Assembly: GCA_027621365.1 (NCBI GenBank) | Contig: JAQCBH010000007.1 | Span: forward strand, 1 to 64,000 | Origin: Bacteroidota bacterium | GTDB taxonomy: Bacteria; Bacteroidota; Bacteroidia; NS11-12g; UBA955 | DNA: 64,000 nucleotides | Reading direction: 5' to 3' | In this document: positions 54,337 to 63,916 of the stretch, one piece after another | Layout of the letters: every line of letters starts with the position of its first letter | Position numbering within the stretch: position 1 is the first letter of the stretch | The notes under the pieces: generated by a model | Told to the model about the DNA's origin: nothing | Databases searched by the model: none | The model's input: the letters and a program-made list of their open reading frames with translations, nothing else | Translations under genes and position numbers: made by a program

Positions 54337-57300
54337 TTAGAAGATGTATCGAGCACCCAATTGCATGGCCCAAGTGGAACTTGTGCTTACGATATCGCGG
54401 AAGCTGCTAGTCACCAACTGGTTGTTCACCAAGTTGAAGTTGTAAGTGTTGTCAGCCGAATTGTATTTCAAAACAGCTCCGTTGTTTACGGTCAACATTT
54501 GGCGAACGCCCCAGCTGCTGTTGAGCAAGTTGCCTACGTTCAAAATGTTGGCGCTCAACTGCAATTTGTGGTTGTTGCCTTTGATGTTCTTGGCGATGTC
54601 TTGGTAGATGGCCAAATCCAATTGATTGAACCAAGGCATGATGGCCTGATAGCGCTCGGTGTATTCACCAACGTGCTGGCTCAAATAAGGATCTTGAGCA
54701 ACGAAAGCATCCCAAGCGGCAGCCTGCTCAGAGGCAGAAGCAATGACGTCACCGGCTGAGTTCTTAATGTCTTTGAAGTTGATGTCAGAACCTTTGTGAA
54801 CAAAGATCAAGTCGTTGGTCAAGCCATCGTTGTTGATGTCGTTGCTGTAAGTATAGTTGTAACGACCCTGATTGTACCCTTCATATACCACTGAGAATGT
54901 GGTAGCCAACATATCGTTCCATTCTTTTTTATAGGAAAGACCACCCACCAAACGATTAGGCGTAGAATATTGCGAAATTCCCAAAGCAGGAGTGTTCTGA
55001 TTGGTCATGCCTCCAATGGCGTTGTTGCTCCAAGCCGAAGCCGCTTGAGAACCAGGATTAGCGGTGATGTCATAGGTGTTGTTCATAGAGTAGCTCAAGA
55101 ACGCGTTCATGCCGTTTTCCCAAGTTTTGGAAGCGGTAGCAGAAATGCTCAAACCGTGGCCTTGGTTGGTGTTCGCCAATACCATGGCGTTGCGAACGGA
55201 ACCTGTGTAAGAGCGAGAGGAGCGATCTTTATAGGCTTCAACTTCGTAAGCGGTTCCAGTGAAGAAGGTGGTATCGCCTCCTTTGAAGTTGGCATCGAAT
55301 TGGTAAATGTCGTTGACAGACTTGCTGTAAATTACGTCAGCTGTGAAGTCGATGTCACCGGGCAATTTGGTGTCAATACCAAAGCTGGTGCGCCAAACTT
55401 GTGGGAACTTGAAGTTTTGATCAACCAAGGCAAAAGAAGCACCATTGGGCAAGTTGGCAGGAGTTTGGGGTAGGTTGGCCACATAGGCATATGGATCAGG
55501 GTTGAATTGAGACACACCAGCTGCATCTAAGGCAGCTTTGTTGGTCAACTCAACAGTAGCTTGCAAGCCATAAGCGTTGGTAGGCTGGTTGGTGTACCAT
55601 ACAAAAGGCAAGCGACCGGTGAAGATGCCGGTACCACCGCGCACTACCAATGATTTGTCACCCTTTACGTCGTAGTTGAATCCTACACGAGGAGAGATCA
55701 ACAAGCTTGCTTCAGGCCATTTGGCAGGGTTGTACAAGTAGTCTTCACCTGTGGGGGTTTTGAAGGTGGCTGAGTCGTAGAATTTAGAGAAACCGTCATT
55801 GGCCAAAGGCGTAGTGAGGTAAACGGGGCGGTCAACGCGTATGCCGGCCGTTACTTTCAAATTGCGGTTTACACGGTATTCGTCTTGAGCGTATACAGCC
55901 AACTGACCAAAACCCAATTCAGCGACAGGGTTTTTCTCGCCGTTGTAGCCATAGGTTACAGCATATACAGAAGGTTGCATATCGTTCAGGAACTGATTCA
56001 ATGAATCGTAGCGGTAGTAACTGGTGCCATAGCGCAAGAAGCTATTTCCAACATACATGTTGTCGTAGGCAATACCTGCGGTTACGGTGTGCTGGTTCAA
56101 GTTCATGGTGATGTTGTCGATGATGGAAGTCGTGTTGTTGACTACCTTGTTGTTCCAAGAGAACAATTCGTATCCGAAGGCGATGTATTGGTCGCCGTCC
56201 TTCTTGATGTCGACAAAGGGGAAGGGCTCAGAGCCGCTGTTGCGGGCATCGGTAACATTAGTGCGGGTAACCAACAGTTGGTTATTTACGCGCTTGTTCA
56301 AGTTGCTCTTCAATTCCAAAGAAATAGACCCAACGGTATTCAAGAAACCGTACAAAGTATTTTCGTAGCTCATGGCGTTTTGAGACCAGCGGTTAGATGA
56401 AGAACGAGGGTTTGGAGCAGATCTACCATTGGTTACCTGTTGGTTGGTGTTTTCTACATAGTTGTAGCGAGCAGTCAACTTGTGCTTGTCGCTCAAGTTC
56501 CAATCCAAACGACCCAAAATCTTGTAGTTGGAAACAGAGAAGTTACCCAAGCCCGCGTAAGGACCAGTTTCGTAACCGTATTTGTCTTTTAGGTGCTGCT
56601 GAACAGCGATCAAGTCGCTTTCCAATACGCGAGACAAATTGGGATTGTTGGGGTCAGAGTTGGCGTTGGTAGGTTCCCACAACAAACCAGGGAAACTGCG
56701 GTCTTCTTGCTCATAACTCAAGAAGTAAAACAATTTGTCTTGCTTGATGGCGCCGCCAACACGGAAGCCCAAAATGTTAGAAGTTGACTCAGGAATGTTG
56801 GTCAATTCGACATCGCCAATTTTGGTGCCGTTGAAATTTTGGTTTCGAACAAAAGAATAGATAGAGGCTGAAGTAACGTTAGAACCGCTTTTTGTAATGG
56901 CGTTCACGCCAGCACCCGTAAAGTTGCTTTGACGAACGTCAAAAGGAGAAACGTTAACTTGAACCGCCTCGATGGCATCCAATGAAATGGGTTGAGCATC
57001 ACCACCAGGCATGTTGTTCGTGCTCAAACCAAAGTTGTTGTTGAAGTTGGCACCGTCAATGGTGATGTTGTTCATACGGCCGTCGCGACCATTGAACGAA
57101 CTATTACCGCCCGCTTGTGGTGTCAAGCGTGTAAAATCGTTGATGGAACGTCTAATGGTTGGCAACGTATTCAAGGTTTGGCCGCTGATGTTGAAGCTGG
57201 CTCCTGTCTGAGTGCCTTTGCGATTGCTTGTAATGGTTACTGAACCGATGCTGCCGCCGTCTTGAGAAAGGTCGACATCCAAACGATACGTTTCACCCAG

Positions 57301-57582
57301 CTGCAAGAAAATATTGCTAAAGGTGACTGATTTTCCGCCTGCGTCAGACACAGTCACGGTGTACGGACCCCCTGCTTGCAGGTTGGTTAAATCGTAAACG
57401 CCTCCTGTTCTTGACTCGCCATTGTATTTGGCGTTGGTCGTTGTGAGAACAGCAGAAATGCTGGCACCTTCCACACTGTTAGTGCCATTGCTGATGACAC
57501 CACCCATGTGAGCTGTTGTAACTTGAGCCCAAGCCGTCATGCTTGAGGCGAAAGTCAACAGCACTAATCCTAGTTTTTTCAT
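54337..57582 (-). CDS. Oar-like TonB-dependent receptor
   Basis: A 1081-residue outer-membrane protein. A signal peptide (MKKLGLVLLTFASSMTAWAQ) is followed by a carboxypeptidase regulatory-like domain (about 25-105, GVISNGTNSVEGASISAV and GGVYDLTNLQAGGPYTVTVSDAGGK). A plug comes next (INDFTRLTPQAGGNSSFNGRDGR, then IEAVQVNVSPFDVRQSNFTGAGVNAITKSG). The long barrel ends in WAMQLGARYIF. This is the Oar/OmpA-related form seen in Bacteroidota and myxobacteria, not SusC. No SusD is nearby. The ATG 57582 starts the signal peptide. The divergent kelch-type gene may regulate it (inference). Substrate unknown. Confidence 0.93.
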   Translation of the reverse strand: MKKLGLVLLTFASSMTAWAQVTTAHMGGVISNGTNSVEGASISAVLTTTNAKYNGESRTGGVYDLTNLQAGGPYTVTVSDAGGKSVTFSNIFLQLGETYRLDVDLSQDGGSIGSVTITSNRKGTQTGASFNISGQTLNTLPTIRRSINDFTRLTPQAGGNSSFNGRDGRMNNITIDGANFNNNFGLSTNNMPGGDAQPISLDAIEAVQVNVSPFDVRQSNFTGAGVNAITKSGSNVTSASIYSFVRNQNFNGTKIGDVELTNIPESTSNILGFRVGGAIKQDKLFYFLSYEQEDRSFPGLLWEPTNANSDPNNPNLSRVLESDLIAVQQHLKDKYGYETGPYAGLGNFSVSNYKILGRLDWNLSDKHKLTARYNYVENTNQQVTNGRSAPNPRSSSNRWSQNAMSYENTLYGFLNTVGSISLELKSNLNKRVNNQLLVTRTNVTDARNSGSEPFPFVDIKKDGDQYIAFGYELFSWNNKVVNNTTSIIDNITMNLNQHTVTAGIAYDNMYVGNSFLRYGTSYYRYDSLNQFLNDMQPSVYAVTYGYNGEKNPVAELGFGQLAVYAQDEYRVNRNLKVTAGIRVDRPVYLTTPLANDGFSKFYDSATFKTPTGEDYLYNPAKWPEASLLISPRVGFNYDVKGDKSLVVRGGTGIFTGRLPFVWYTNQPTNAYGLQATVELTNKAALDAAGVSQFNPDPYAYVANLPQTPANLPNGASFALVDQNFKFPQVWRTSFGIDTKLPGDIDFTADVIYSKSVNDIYQFDANFKGGDTTFFTGTAYEVEAYKDRSSRSYTGSVRNAMVLANTNQGHGLSISATASKTWENGMNAFLSYSMNNTYDITANPGSQAASAWSNNAIGGMTNQNTPALGISQYSTPNRLVGGLSYKKEWNDMLATTFSVVYEGYNQGRYNYTYSNDINNDGLTNDLIFVHKGSDINFKDIKNSAGDVIASASEQAAAWDAFVAQDPYLSQHVGEYTERYQAIMPWFNQLDLAIYQDIAKNIKGNNHKLQLSANILNVGNLLNSSWGVRQMLTVNNGAVLKYNSADNTYNFNLVNNQLVTSSFRDIVSTSSTWAMQLGARYIF

Positions 57583-57738
57583 AAAAATGATTTTAGAGTT
57601 TGTAGCAAAAGAAAGCTTGATTTTCAATGCCCTAATGAACAAATTCTCAACAAATTGTTATGCAGCAACTAATGACTGTGTAATTCGCAAATAAATTAGG
57701 GGCTTGGCAACATAGTTCGTCGTGGTTCAGAGAATTAT
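57583..57738. promoter_or_regulatory. Divergent AT-rich intergenic region
   Basis: A 156-base gap between two outward-facing genes. It is rich in A/T (ACAAATTGTTATGCAGC area), with no exact TAnnTTTG at the usual place. It must hold both promoters, but I cannot name the elements. Confidence 0.4.
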
Positions 57739-59115
57739 ATGATTGAGTGTTTTACCTTTAGAACCTCAACAAGAACGGTGGGTAAATCGATTCGTAAATA
57801 TTTAGTCGGACTGATTTTGGGACTGGTGTCCCAAACGGTATGGTCTTTTACTGATCAGCAGAAACATTCGATATTGTTAGATTTTCAGACCTTCTACCTG
57901 TCTGAATTTGGTCATACTGCTCAGGTGACATTGATCGACGTGATCGAAGCTGGTGATTCTCTGTTGATCAATCCCAATGGAACCCACTATGTCTATTCCT
58001 TTAAAGAGAGCCGTCCTGGATTTCTGCGTTTGGATAAATCCACCTTTCATGGTCACAACTTTGGCCGAAAATTGTTTTGGTTCGAAAACCAATTGTACGC
58101 CTTAGGTGGTTATGGTTTTTGGGTCGATCATTCCAAACTCATTCGCTTCAATTGGAGCACTAGAGAATGGGACCTGATTCTCACAAAAGGGCCCTCTCCA
58201 GGAGGGAGTCCATTGTTGTGTTTTGAACGCAACGACTCGCTGTTTTGCATTCGAAGTATTTTCAGAGGCCAAGAAGGTGATTTTCCTCGCATCGTGAGCC
58301 AAATGTGGGTGCTTGATTTGCGCAAATTGCAATGGACCAATTATGCCTTTGATCCAAACATTGGTTTGGAGTCTTCTGATTATCGTTTATCGGCTGAGAA
58401 TGAAAATTGGTTCGTTGGAACCACGATGCCCAGATCCCAAGAAGTCATCGTCAACAAGCAAACCGGTAAATTCTATTTGAATAACAGTGGGCCGCCGCTA
58501 ATGGCCATACCAGAGCTGGGACTTTCGGGCGTGAATTTGATGAATAATGAAAAGGCTATGTCCTACATATTGGGAGATAGTTTGATCATTTTGTATGAAG
58601 ATTCGTTTCCATATGCTCGAGCCGATTTGTCCACTTTCGTCTTCGAATACTGCAGGGAGGAGAGCGTAGATCTGAATGATCTCAGTCGCTCCTTGAACCC
58701 CGAAAACGACGGAATGGAGCAAATGTCTTTTGTCTCTGAACGATTAATCTACTGGTTGGGGTTGATTCTGTTGCTTTTTTTGTATGTCCTTGAAAAGCGG
58801 TTCAATCGTAAAGCCAACAAAAGTGAATTTCAATTCAATCAAGGATTTGTTGATCGTAAGTCTCAACCGGTGTTATCGCCAGAAGATGAAATAGCCGTTG
58901 GCATTCACAATAATGGGAGTCGGCATTATAGCCAAGATGAATTGGATGACCTCTTTCATATCCAAGAGTTTGATTACGATAGTCGAAAGCTCAAGCGCAG
59001 CCGTATAATAGCTGAATTGAATAAGAAGCATGAGGGACTTTTAGAGAGAAAAAGAGATCCGTCAGATAAACGAAAGTTTCTCTATGTTGTCAATCACTTG
59101 AAATTCAAAGGATGA
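57739..59115 (+). CDS. Kelch-propeller, single-TM protein with cytoplasmic winged-helix-like end
   Basis: A 458-residue protein I do not recognise as a named family. An N-terminal hydrophobic helix (19-36) acts as signal. A kelch-like beta-propeller follows (about 40-320), for example LYALGGYGFWVDHSKLIRFN with STREWDLI, and MWVLDLRKLQWTNY. One transmembrane helix (336-351) leads to a cytoplasmic part. Its end (about 397-455: YSQDELDDLFHIQEF, LKRSRIIAELNKKH, KRDPSDKRKFLYVV) looks like a winged helix. That suggests a membrane-bound one-component regulator with an outside sensor and an inside C-terminal DNA-binding domain (inference). It is convergent with the kinase gene, one base apart. Confidence 0.7.
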   Translation: MIECFTFRTSTRTVGKSIRKYLVGLILGLVSQTVWSFTDQQKHSILLDFQTFYLSEFGHTAQVTLIDVIEAGDSLLINPNGTHYVYSFKESRPGFLRLDKSTFHGHNFGRKLFWFENQLYALGGYGFWVDHSKLIRFNWSTREWDLILTKGPSPGGSPLLCFERNDSLFCIRSIFRGQEGDFPRIVSQMWVLDLRKLQWTNYAFDPNIGLESSDYRLSAENENWFVGTTMPRSQEVIVNKQTGKFYLNNSGPPLMAIPELGLSGVNLMNNEKAMSYILGDSLIILYEDSFPYARADLSTFVFEYCREESVDLNDLSRSLNPENDGMEQMSFVSERLIYWLGLILLLFLYVLEKRFNRKANKSEFQFNQGFVDRKSQPVLSPEDEIAVGIHNNGSRHYSQDELDDLFHIQEFDYDSRKLKRSRIIAELNKKHEGLLERKRDPSDKRKFLYVVNHLKFKG

Positions 59116-59116
59116 C

Positions 59117-61963
59117 CTATATTCTTTGAAGATTAAGTGAGAATACATATCGATTTTCTTGAAGTGCATCAAATCCAGATGAAGCTTGAGCATAGAACTT
59201 GTCCTGGTACATGCGATTGAAATGTTCTAAGCGCTCTTGCACCAATTCCGAACCCAATTGTGTTCCGTGCGATCGTTTGAAAGAGGGGCCCGGCCCAGTG
59301 TTAGAAATTTCTATGCTGACAGAATTTTGGTCTGAATTTTGAGCAACATTTAGCCTTAGTTCTCCTTTGCTTGAATCCAAAAGCAACCCATGTTTGATGG
59401 CATTTTCAATAACGGGTTGAAACAGCAATGGCGGAATGCTCCATGCTTTAAGATCAACTTTAGGGTCAAGGGTTTTTTTGAACTTGAATTTTTTATCACT
59501 GAAACGCAATGACTCGATTTGAATGTACTTGCGACAGAATTCCAGTTCTTTTTCAAGGGTGGACAATTCTTGCAAATTGGTTTCCAAAAACAATCGGTTG
59601 ATTTCTGCGATTTTCCCTGTAACCTCTATGGCTTTTTTGTTTTCTTGATTGGCAATTAAAGATTGAATCAAACTCATGCTGTTGTGCAAGAAATGGGGAT
59701 TCATGTTGCTTTTCAGCGTTTTCCAACGAAGCGCGATCAGCTGATTCTCTGTGCTTTTTGATAAATTTCTAACATTCACCAGAGTTGAACCGATGACCAA
59801 AACCATGATGAGGGAAATGGCCAAAGCACCATTTTTGGAATTGGTTTTCACAAAGGCGCATTGCGATCCAAATTGATGGTTCAAATACAAGGCGTAATCA
59901 CCATATGGAATTCCTGGAATCCAATTCCCTTCTTGTCCGGAGCGTACCTGCCTATGAATGATAGAGTCTTGGTTGTTTTTCAAACATACGCTCAAAAGGC
60001 TGTGGTATTGAGTCCAATATACAGGGTGAATAAATCGAATGTTGACATCGTTTAATGGTTGTATAGCAAGGGGCGCCCTGTCGAGAATATCTCTTTCTCC
60101 ATCTTGATGCTCTACGAAAAACGCAATTGAATTTTTCGCAATTGCCTTGTTTAACAAGGGAATTGACCTCCAAAATCCTGATTGGAAATACCAAAGTTGA
60201 GATACATTAATGGCAGAGTTTTGAATTGATTGGGTAGATAAGTGGCCAATGTATTGTTGGTCAATTATTTGTGCGCTCCCGTTTTTTGATACACTGATTT
60301 GATACAGGTGAGAAGTGGACAGGATCCAGAACCCCCTAGAATTTCCAAAGAGTTTAAATTCTTGATTAGGAAGGACAAAGTCTTCAATGTTCAATTCGAA
60401 GAGAAATTTCAATTGATTCTTGATAAACTGGTAAACTTTCCAATTTTGACCCACTTGGGCAATGATGAGGTTATTTGAAATGGCAATGGGAGTATTGGCG
60501 TTGATTCCCAATTGGCCTAAGGGACTACTTTGTTGATTTTCGAGGTCAACTATATGCAAAGAGCCATTGAACTCTTGGGAAAAGACATACTCTTCTGTGC
60601 TGATGAATTGAGCCGTTTGTTTGGAGCTATTGGACCATTTTTTCAGTACTTTGGTGTTGATATCGATCGAAGACCATTCGCCATAGGGGCGATGCAATAT
60701 CAATGAATAGCCGGCGGCTATGAGTTTGTTGAATTGGTTTTCAGATACATTAAAAAAGGGCTGAAAAGTATGTTTGGTGTTGTTCCATTCGTACAACCAA
60801 TCTTTTGTCAATGCAAACGTTCGATTGGCTGTAGTCTGAATGTCCAATATGCTTTCTGGAAATACTTGGGTGTTCCATTTGGAATGTTCGCTGTTTTTGA
60901 AAAAGAGCTGCTGTTCGTTCCAAATACACACTAAGCCTTGATCGGTATAGATATTACCAAATGGGATTTTGTGAATACCATCGGGGAACATCAAGGCAAA
61001 GCATCCCTTTCCTAAACTTGATACCCATAATACATGTTGAGCGGCGTCATAGTTCAGGCCCCAGAAGAAGGGTTCTTTTGATACGCTAGATAGGTTGATG
61101 TTTGCAACCGACGGATTGTGCCTTACTAAGGCACCGCGCTCCAAATTGTGCACATTTCCAACAGCAAGATAGATCTGATCCACAACCTGTTCTATGCTCC
61201 AAACGGTCCAATTGCTTTCTTTGTTCCTTCCTAAGTTGAATCGGGTGGATTGGTCTTTTTTGTTAATGACATAATAAGAGCCTTCAGAGCCTAGATACAA
61301 AAATGAATCGGTGGCTTTCTGGCTGAGAATCGAATGGGTAATGGACCAGGGGGATTGATTTTTCCATTTGGCTCGTTGACCATTCTCATTTTTTTTGAAT
61401 TGTATCCACCTATTTCTTGGGTATGTACAGGCATGGTAGGTTCCATTCCAAAAAAAGAAACTGCTGATTTGCTCATTGCTTTCGCAGGCAGGAGTCATGC
61501 GCAAAGTGTCCAAGCCTTTTATTTGAAATACGCCATTTGAGCTAAGGCAATAGAGCTCATTGTTCACCCAGTGCAAGGCCCGAGTTTTGTTTAAGGCGAT
61601 ATGTTTGGATAGTTGACCGTCACCATTGAATAGATAAAGACCACTCTCAAAACTGATGACTGCCGTGTAGGATTTTTTGTTGTACTCATAAAAAGCAACA
61701 TCCCATGTGGAAATGTTCTTCATCTTGGAGCTAATAGCCGTTGAGGCAGAATTGGAACTTGGGAAAATCTGCAATCCTTGCTTGTGACAGACCCAAACGG
61801 CTCCTTCAGAATCGACGCGACATTGGCGAGTCAAGTCAGTATTTAGACCTTTAATGCTATTCAGTTCCGCACTCTCCAAAGGCAATTGTTGGGCTTGCGT
61901 TTTCAAAACCAAGCTCAACAGCAGAATGAAGACGAAACCGATTTTATTGGCCAAATTTTTCAA
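59117..61963 (-). CDS. Propeller-sensor histidine kinase (LytS/YehU type)
   Basis: A 948-residue membrane kinase: signal peptide, a large periplasmic beta-propeller (about 30-620, opening LNTDLTRQCRVDSEGAVWVC like the two-component propeller repeats), a Y_Y_Y-like domain (about 640-715), one transmembrane helix (about 720-740), and a His_kinase domain. The phosphorylated His757 lies in NMNPHFLHNS, and the ATP lid includes PLLFQPVIENAIKHG and GTQLGSELVQERLEHF. The start is TTG 61963, 20 bases inside the response regulator gene; it gives a proper signal peptide and no nearby ATG does. It is paired with the downstream-facing LytTR regulator. The ligand is unknown. Confidence 0.9.
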   Translation of the reverse strand: MKNLANKIGFVFILLLSLVLKTQAQQLPLESAELNSIKGLNTDLTRQCRVDSEGAVWVCHKQGLQIFPSSNSASTAISSKMKNISTWDVAFYEYNKKSYTAVISFESGLYLFNGDGQLSKHIALNKTRALHWVNNELYCLSSNGVFQIKGLDTLRMTPACESNEQISSFFFWNGTYHACTYPRNRWIQFKKNENGQRAKWKNQSPWSITHSILSQKATDSFLYLGSEGSYYVINKKDQSTRFNLGRNKESNWTVWSIEQVVDQIYLAVGNVHNLERGALVRHNPSVANINLSSVSKEPFFWGLNYDAAQHVLWVSSLGKGCFALMFPDGIHKIPFGNIYTDQGLVCIWNEQQLFFKNSEHSKWNTQVFPESILDIQTTANRTFALTKDWLYEWNNTKHTFQPFFNVSENQFNKLIAAGYSLILHRPYGEWSSIDINTKVLKKWSNSSKQTAQFISTEEYVFSQEFNGSLHIVDLENQQSSPLGQLGINANTPIAISNNLIIAQVGQNWKVYQFIKNQLKFLFELNIEDFVLPNQEFKLFGNSRGFWILSTSHLYQISVSKNGSAQIIDQQYIGHLSTQSIQNSAINVSQLWYFQSGFWRSIPLLNKAIAKNSIAFFVEHQDGERDILDRAPLAIQPLNDVNIRFIHPVYWTQYHSLLSVCLKNNQDSIIHRQVRSGQEGNWIPGIPYGDYALYLNHQFGSQCAFVKTNSKNGALAISLIMVLVIGSTLVNVRNLSKSTENQLIALRWKTLKSNMNPHFLHNSMSLIQSLIANQENKKAIEVTGKIAEINRLFLETNLQELSTLEKELEFCRKYIQIESLRFSDKKFKFKKTLDPKVDLKAWSIPPLLFQPVIENAIKHGLLLDSSKGELRLNVAQNSDQNSVSIEISNTGPGPSFKRSHGTQLGSELVQERLEHFNRMYQDKFYAQASSGFDALQENRYVFSLNLQRI

Positions 61964-62630
61964 TCAATAATTTCCTGCCGCTTTTCGAAAGACCAATTTG
62001 ATGCCCTGTTTTTAGATTAGCTATATTTCCCTTGAAGCTGTCGATTTGGAATCCCGGCACCAAAAAGGAGCGATGCAATCGATAAAAATGATCGGGCAAT
62101 AATGGTGTAAGAACTTTCAAAGTCTTACTGGCCAAGTAGGAGCGTTCGGCAGTGTGGATTTTGGAATAAGCCCCCGAAGCTTCAATGAACAAAATATCCT
62201 GAAAGAGAATGATTACATTATGGCCTCCATCGCGAATAATCAGCGAATCATCGAGGGGTAGTTTGGGTTGAATTTTGGATTCAATCCTCGTCAAAAAGGC
62301 GCTGAATTGATCCACCTCCAGGGGTTTTGTGAGGAAGTCTAACACATCCAACCGTAGAGCCTCAATGGCATATTGTGAATGTGCGGAGACTACGACAGTC
62401 GGAATGGAAGGCGCCAATTTTCTCAGGTCAAGGCCACTTTCTCCTTGCAATTCAATATCGACAAATATCAGATCAGGGTCAAAGGATTCCAAGGTTTCCA
62501 AGGTTTCTTTGATGGAGCTACAAGTGACAACGGGCCCAAACAAGTCGCTGCCAAATTCTTGAATGAAGTAGGACAGCACAGTTCTACCTGAGGGTTCGTC
62601 ATCCAATATGAGGGCCTTGATTTTGGGCAT
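61944..62630 (-). CDS. LytTR-family response regulator
   Basis: A 228-residue regulator. The receiver domain has Asp10/Asp11, the phospho-acceptor Asp58 (LIFVDIELQGESG), Ser82 and Lys102 (FLTKPLEV). The C-terminal LytTR DNA-binding domain (about 125-228) has IIRDGGHNVIILFQDILFIEASGAYSKIH and FYRLHRSFLVPG. It is transcribed first, then the kinase, which starts inside its end. LytTR regulators bind DNA repeats upstream of targets; candidates here are its own promoter or the TonB receptor (inference). Confidence 0.94.
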   Translation of the reverse strand: MPKIKALILDDEPSGRTVLSYFIQEFGSDLFGPVVTCSSIKETLETLESFDPDLIFVDIELQGESGLDLRKLAPSIPTVVVSAHSQYAIEALRLDVLDFLTKPLEVDQFSAFLTRIESKIQPKLPLDDSLIIRDGGHNVIILFQDILFIEASGAYSKIHTAERSYLASKTLKVLTPLLPDHFYRLHRSFLVPGFQIDSFKGNIANLKTGHQIGLSKSGRKLLIEKFGQ

Positions 62631-62776
62631 ATATTCAAATTGAGTTTATTTCGTTTAATCAAACAATTGGTTTTTGGTAAACGTGTTGGTATCTTGCGTT
62701 GAACCGAAAAATTATATTCTTAAATATTTCAAAACCAATAATTTAAGATATTAATCAAATAAATTCATTTACGAGT
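62631..62776. promoter_or_regulatory. Divergent AT-rich intergenic region
   Basis: A 146-base very A/T-rich gap between the response regulator and the next gene. On the reverse strand TCAATTTG lies five bases before the regulator ATG, one base from TAnnTTTG. No hairpin was seen. Confidence 0.4.
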
Positions 62777-63916
62777 ATGGCACGTCCACTTAAAAAATTA
62801 GTCATTCATGATCTGGTAAAGTTGAGGGGAGATCTAATTGCGAGAGAGGGCTATTCTCCTCATTCTACCAAGCAATATGAATCCTTTTCCAGCCAAATTT
62901 TTTTAAAAACGGGAGTGCTTCTAAGTGTTTCCACGTTGCAGCGGTTCTTCGATGAGAAAACAGCAGTGTTGCCGAGCAGCAGCACCCTAGATACGTTGAC
63001 TTGCTACATGGGTTTCGTAGACTATGCTGATTGGGTAAGGGGTCAACAGTTCGGTCAACGATTTCTGACATATCTGGCCAAATTGTCTCAAGGAGAAGGT
63101 GCCAAGTCCATGAATGCCATTTCAAATTCTGAGGTATGGACCTCTGAAAATCAAACCTGGTTTCAAACGGGTTTGCTGATCACACCCGTGGCTCATTGGG
63201 ATGAATTGTTCTCAGAGGCTCAATCCAGAATGAAAACTTGGGAAGATCTGTACCTCTCAGGTCTGGTATTGGCTCTTAGTATGAGAAATGGACAAATCGA
63301 TGTCACTTCTTTACCCGAGAATGTCATCAATCATCCCTTTTTCATGGATCGCATTACGACCTACTTCATTGATGAGGAAAGACCCAATTGGTATTTGGCT
63401 CTGATGCCCCGGGCTGAAGAATGTCCAGAGAAATTTTGGCTGACCTCTGACAAAAAAGCGATTGATTTTTCGTTGAACCATCTTCGGGATTCGCAGTTAA
63501 TGGCTCCTTCGCTTAGAGAATGGGATCGACTCATGCAGATGACAGACAAAATGTCCAATGTTCCCATTGCTCGTTTAGCAGCTTGTTATTCTCAAATTGA
63601 TGCCGATAGAAAGACCATGTTATTGGACTTTATTGATTCCTGGTTCGGTTCCATTTCTCATGATGATCAGTTGAGAGCCACTCAATTTTTGATTCGCCAA
63701 TTGCAGCGCGCCGATTGGCCAATAATCAAAGAAATTTTAGATCCGTATACCCAGCAATTCAAGCCTCGAAACTCCCAGCAAACGATTGAATGGAAGCATT
63801 TCAATAGTCTGGTAAGTGCCTTAGAGAATCGAATTTTGGAACCGGCTATTTTTTACCATTTGCACAATTCGGAGATGAATCGGTTTCACTGGAACCGAAT
63901 CAAGAATAGCCCCTAA
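62777..63916 (+). CDS. Unrecognised helical protein with HTH-like N-terminus
   Basis: A 379-residue, mostly helical soluble protein without signal peptide. The N-terminal 100 residues read like a helix-turn-helix: GVLLSVSTLQRFFDEKTAVL, then STLDTLTCYMGFVDYADW. This combination is seen at the start of some Bacteroidota proteins of unknown function. The rest has long helices and many Trp/Leu (WFQTGLLITPVAHWDELF, RATQFLIRQLQRADW), as in TPR-like repeats. It faces away from the LytTR/kinase pair and could be a regulator of this region. No function is claimed. Confidence 0.6.
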   Translation: MARPLKKLVIHDLVKLRGDLIAREGYSPHSTKQYESFSSQIFLKTGVLLSVSTLQRFFDEKTAVLPSSSTLDTLTCYMGFVDYADWVRGQQFGQRFLTYLAKLSQGEGAKSMNAISNSEVWTSENQTWFQTGLLITPVAHWDELFSEAQSRMKTWEDLYLSGLVLALSMRNGQIDVTSLPENVINHPFFMDRITTYFIDEERPNWYLALMPRAEECPEKFWLTSDKKAIDFSLNHLRDSQLMAPSLREWDRLMQMTDKMSNVPIARLAACYSQIDADRKTMLLDFIDSWFGSISHDDQLRATQFLIRQLQRADWPIIKEILDPYTQQFKPRNSQQTIEWKHFNSLVSALENRILEPAIFYHLHNSEMNRFHWNRIKNSP

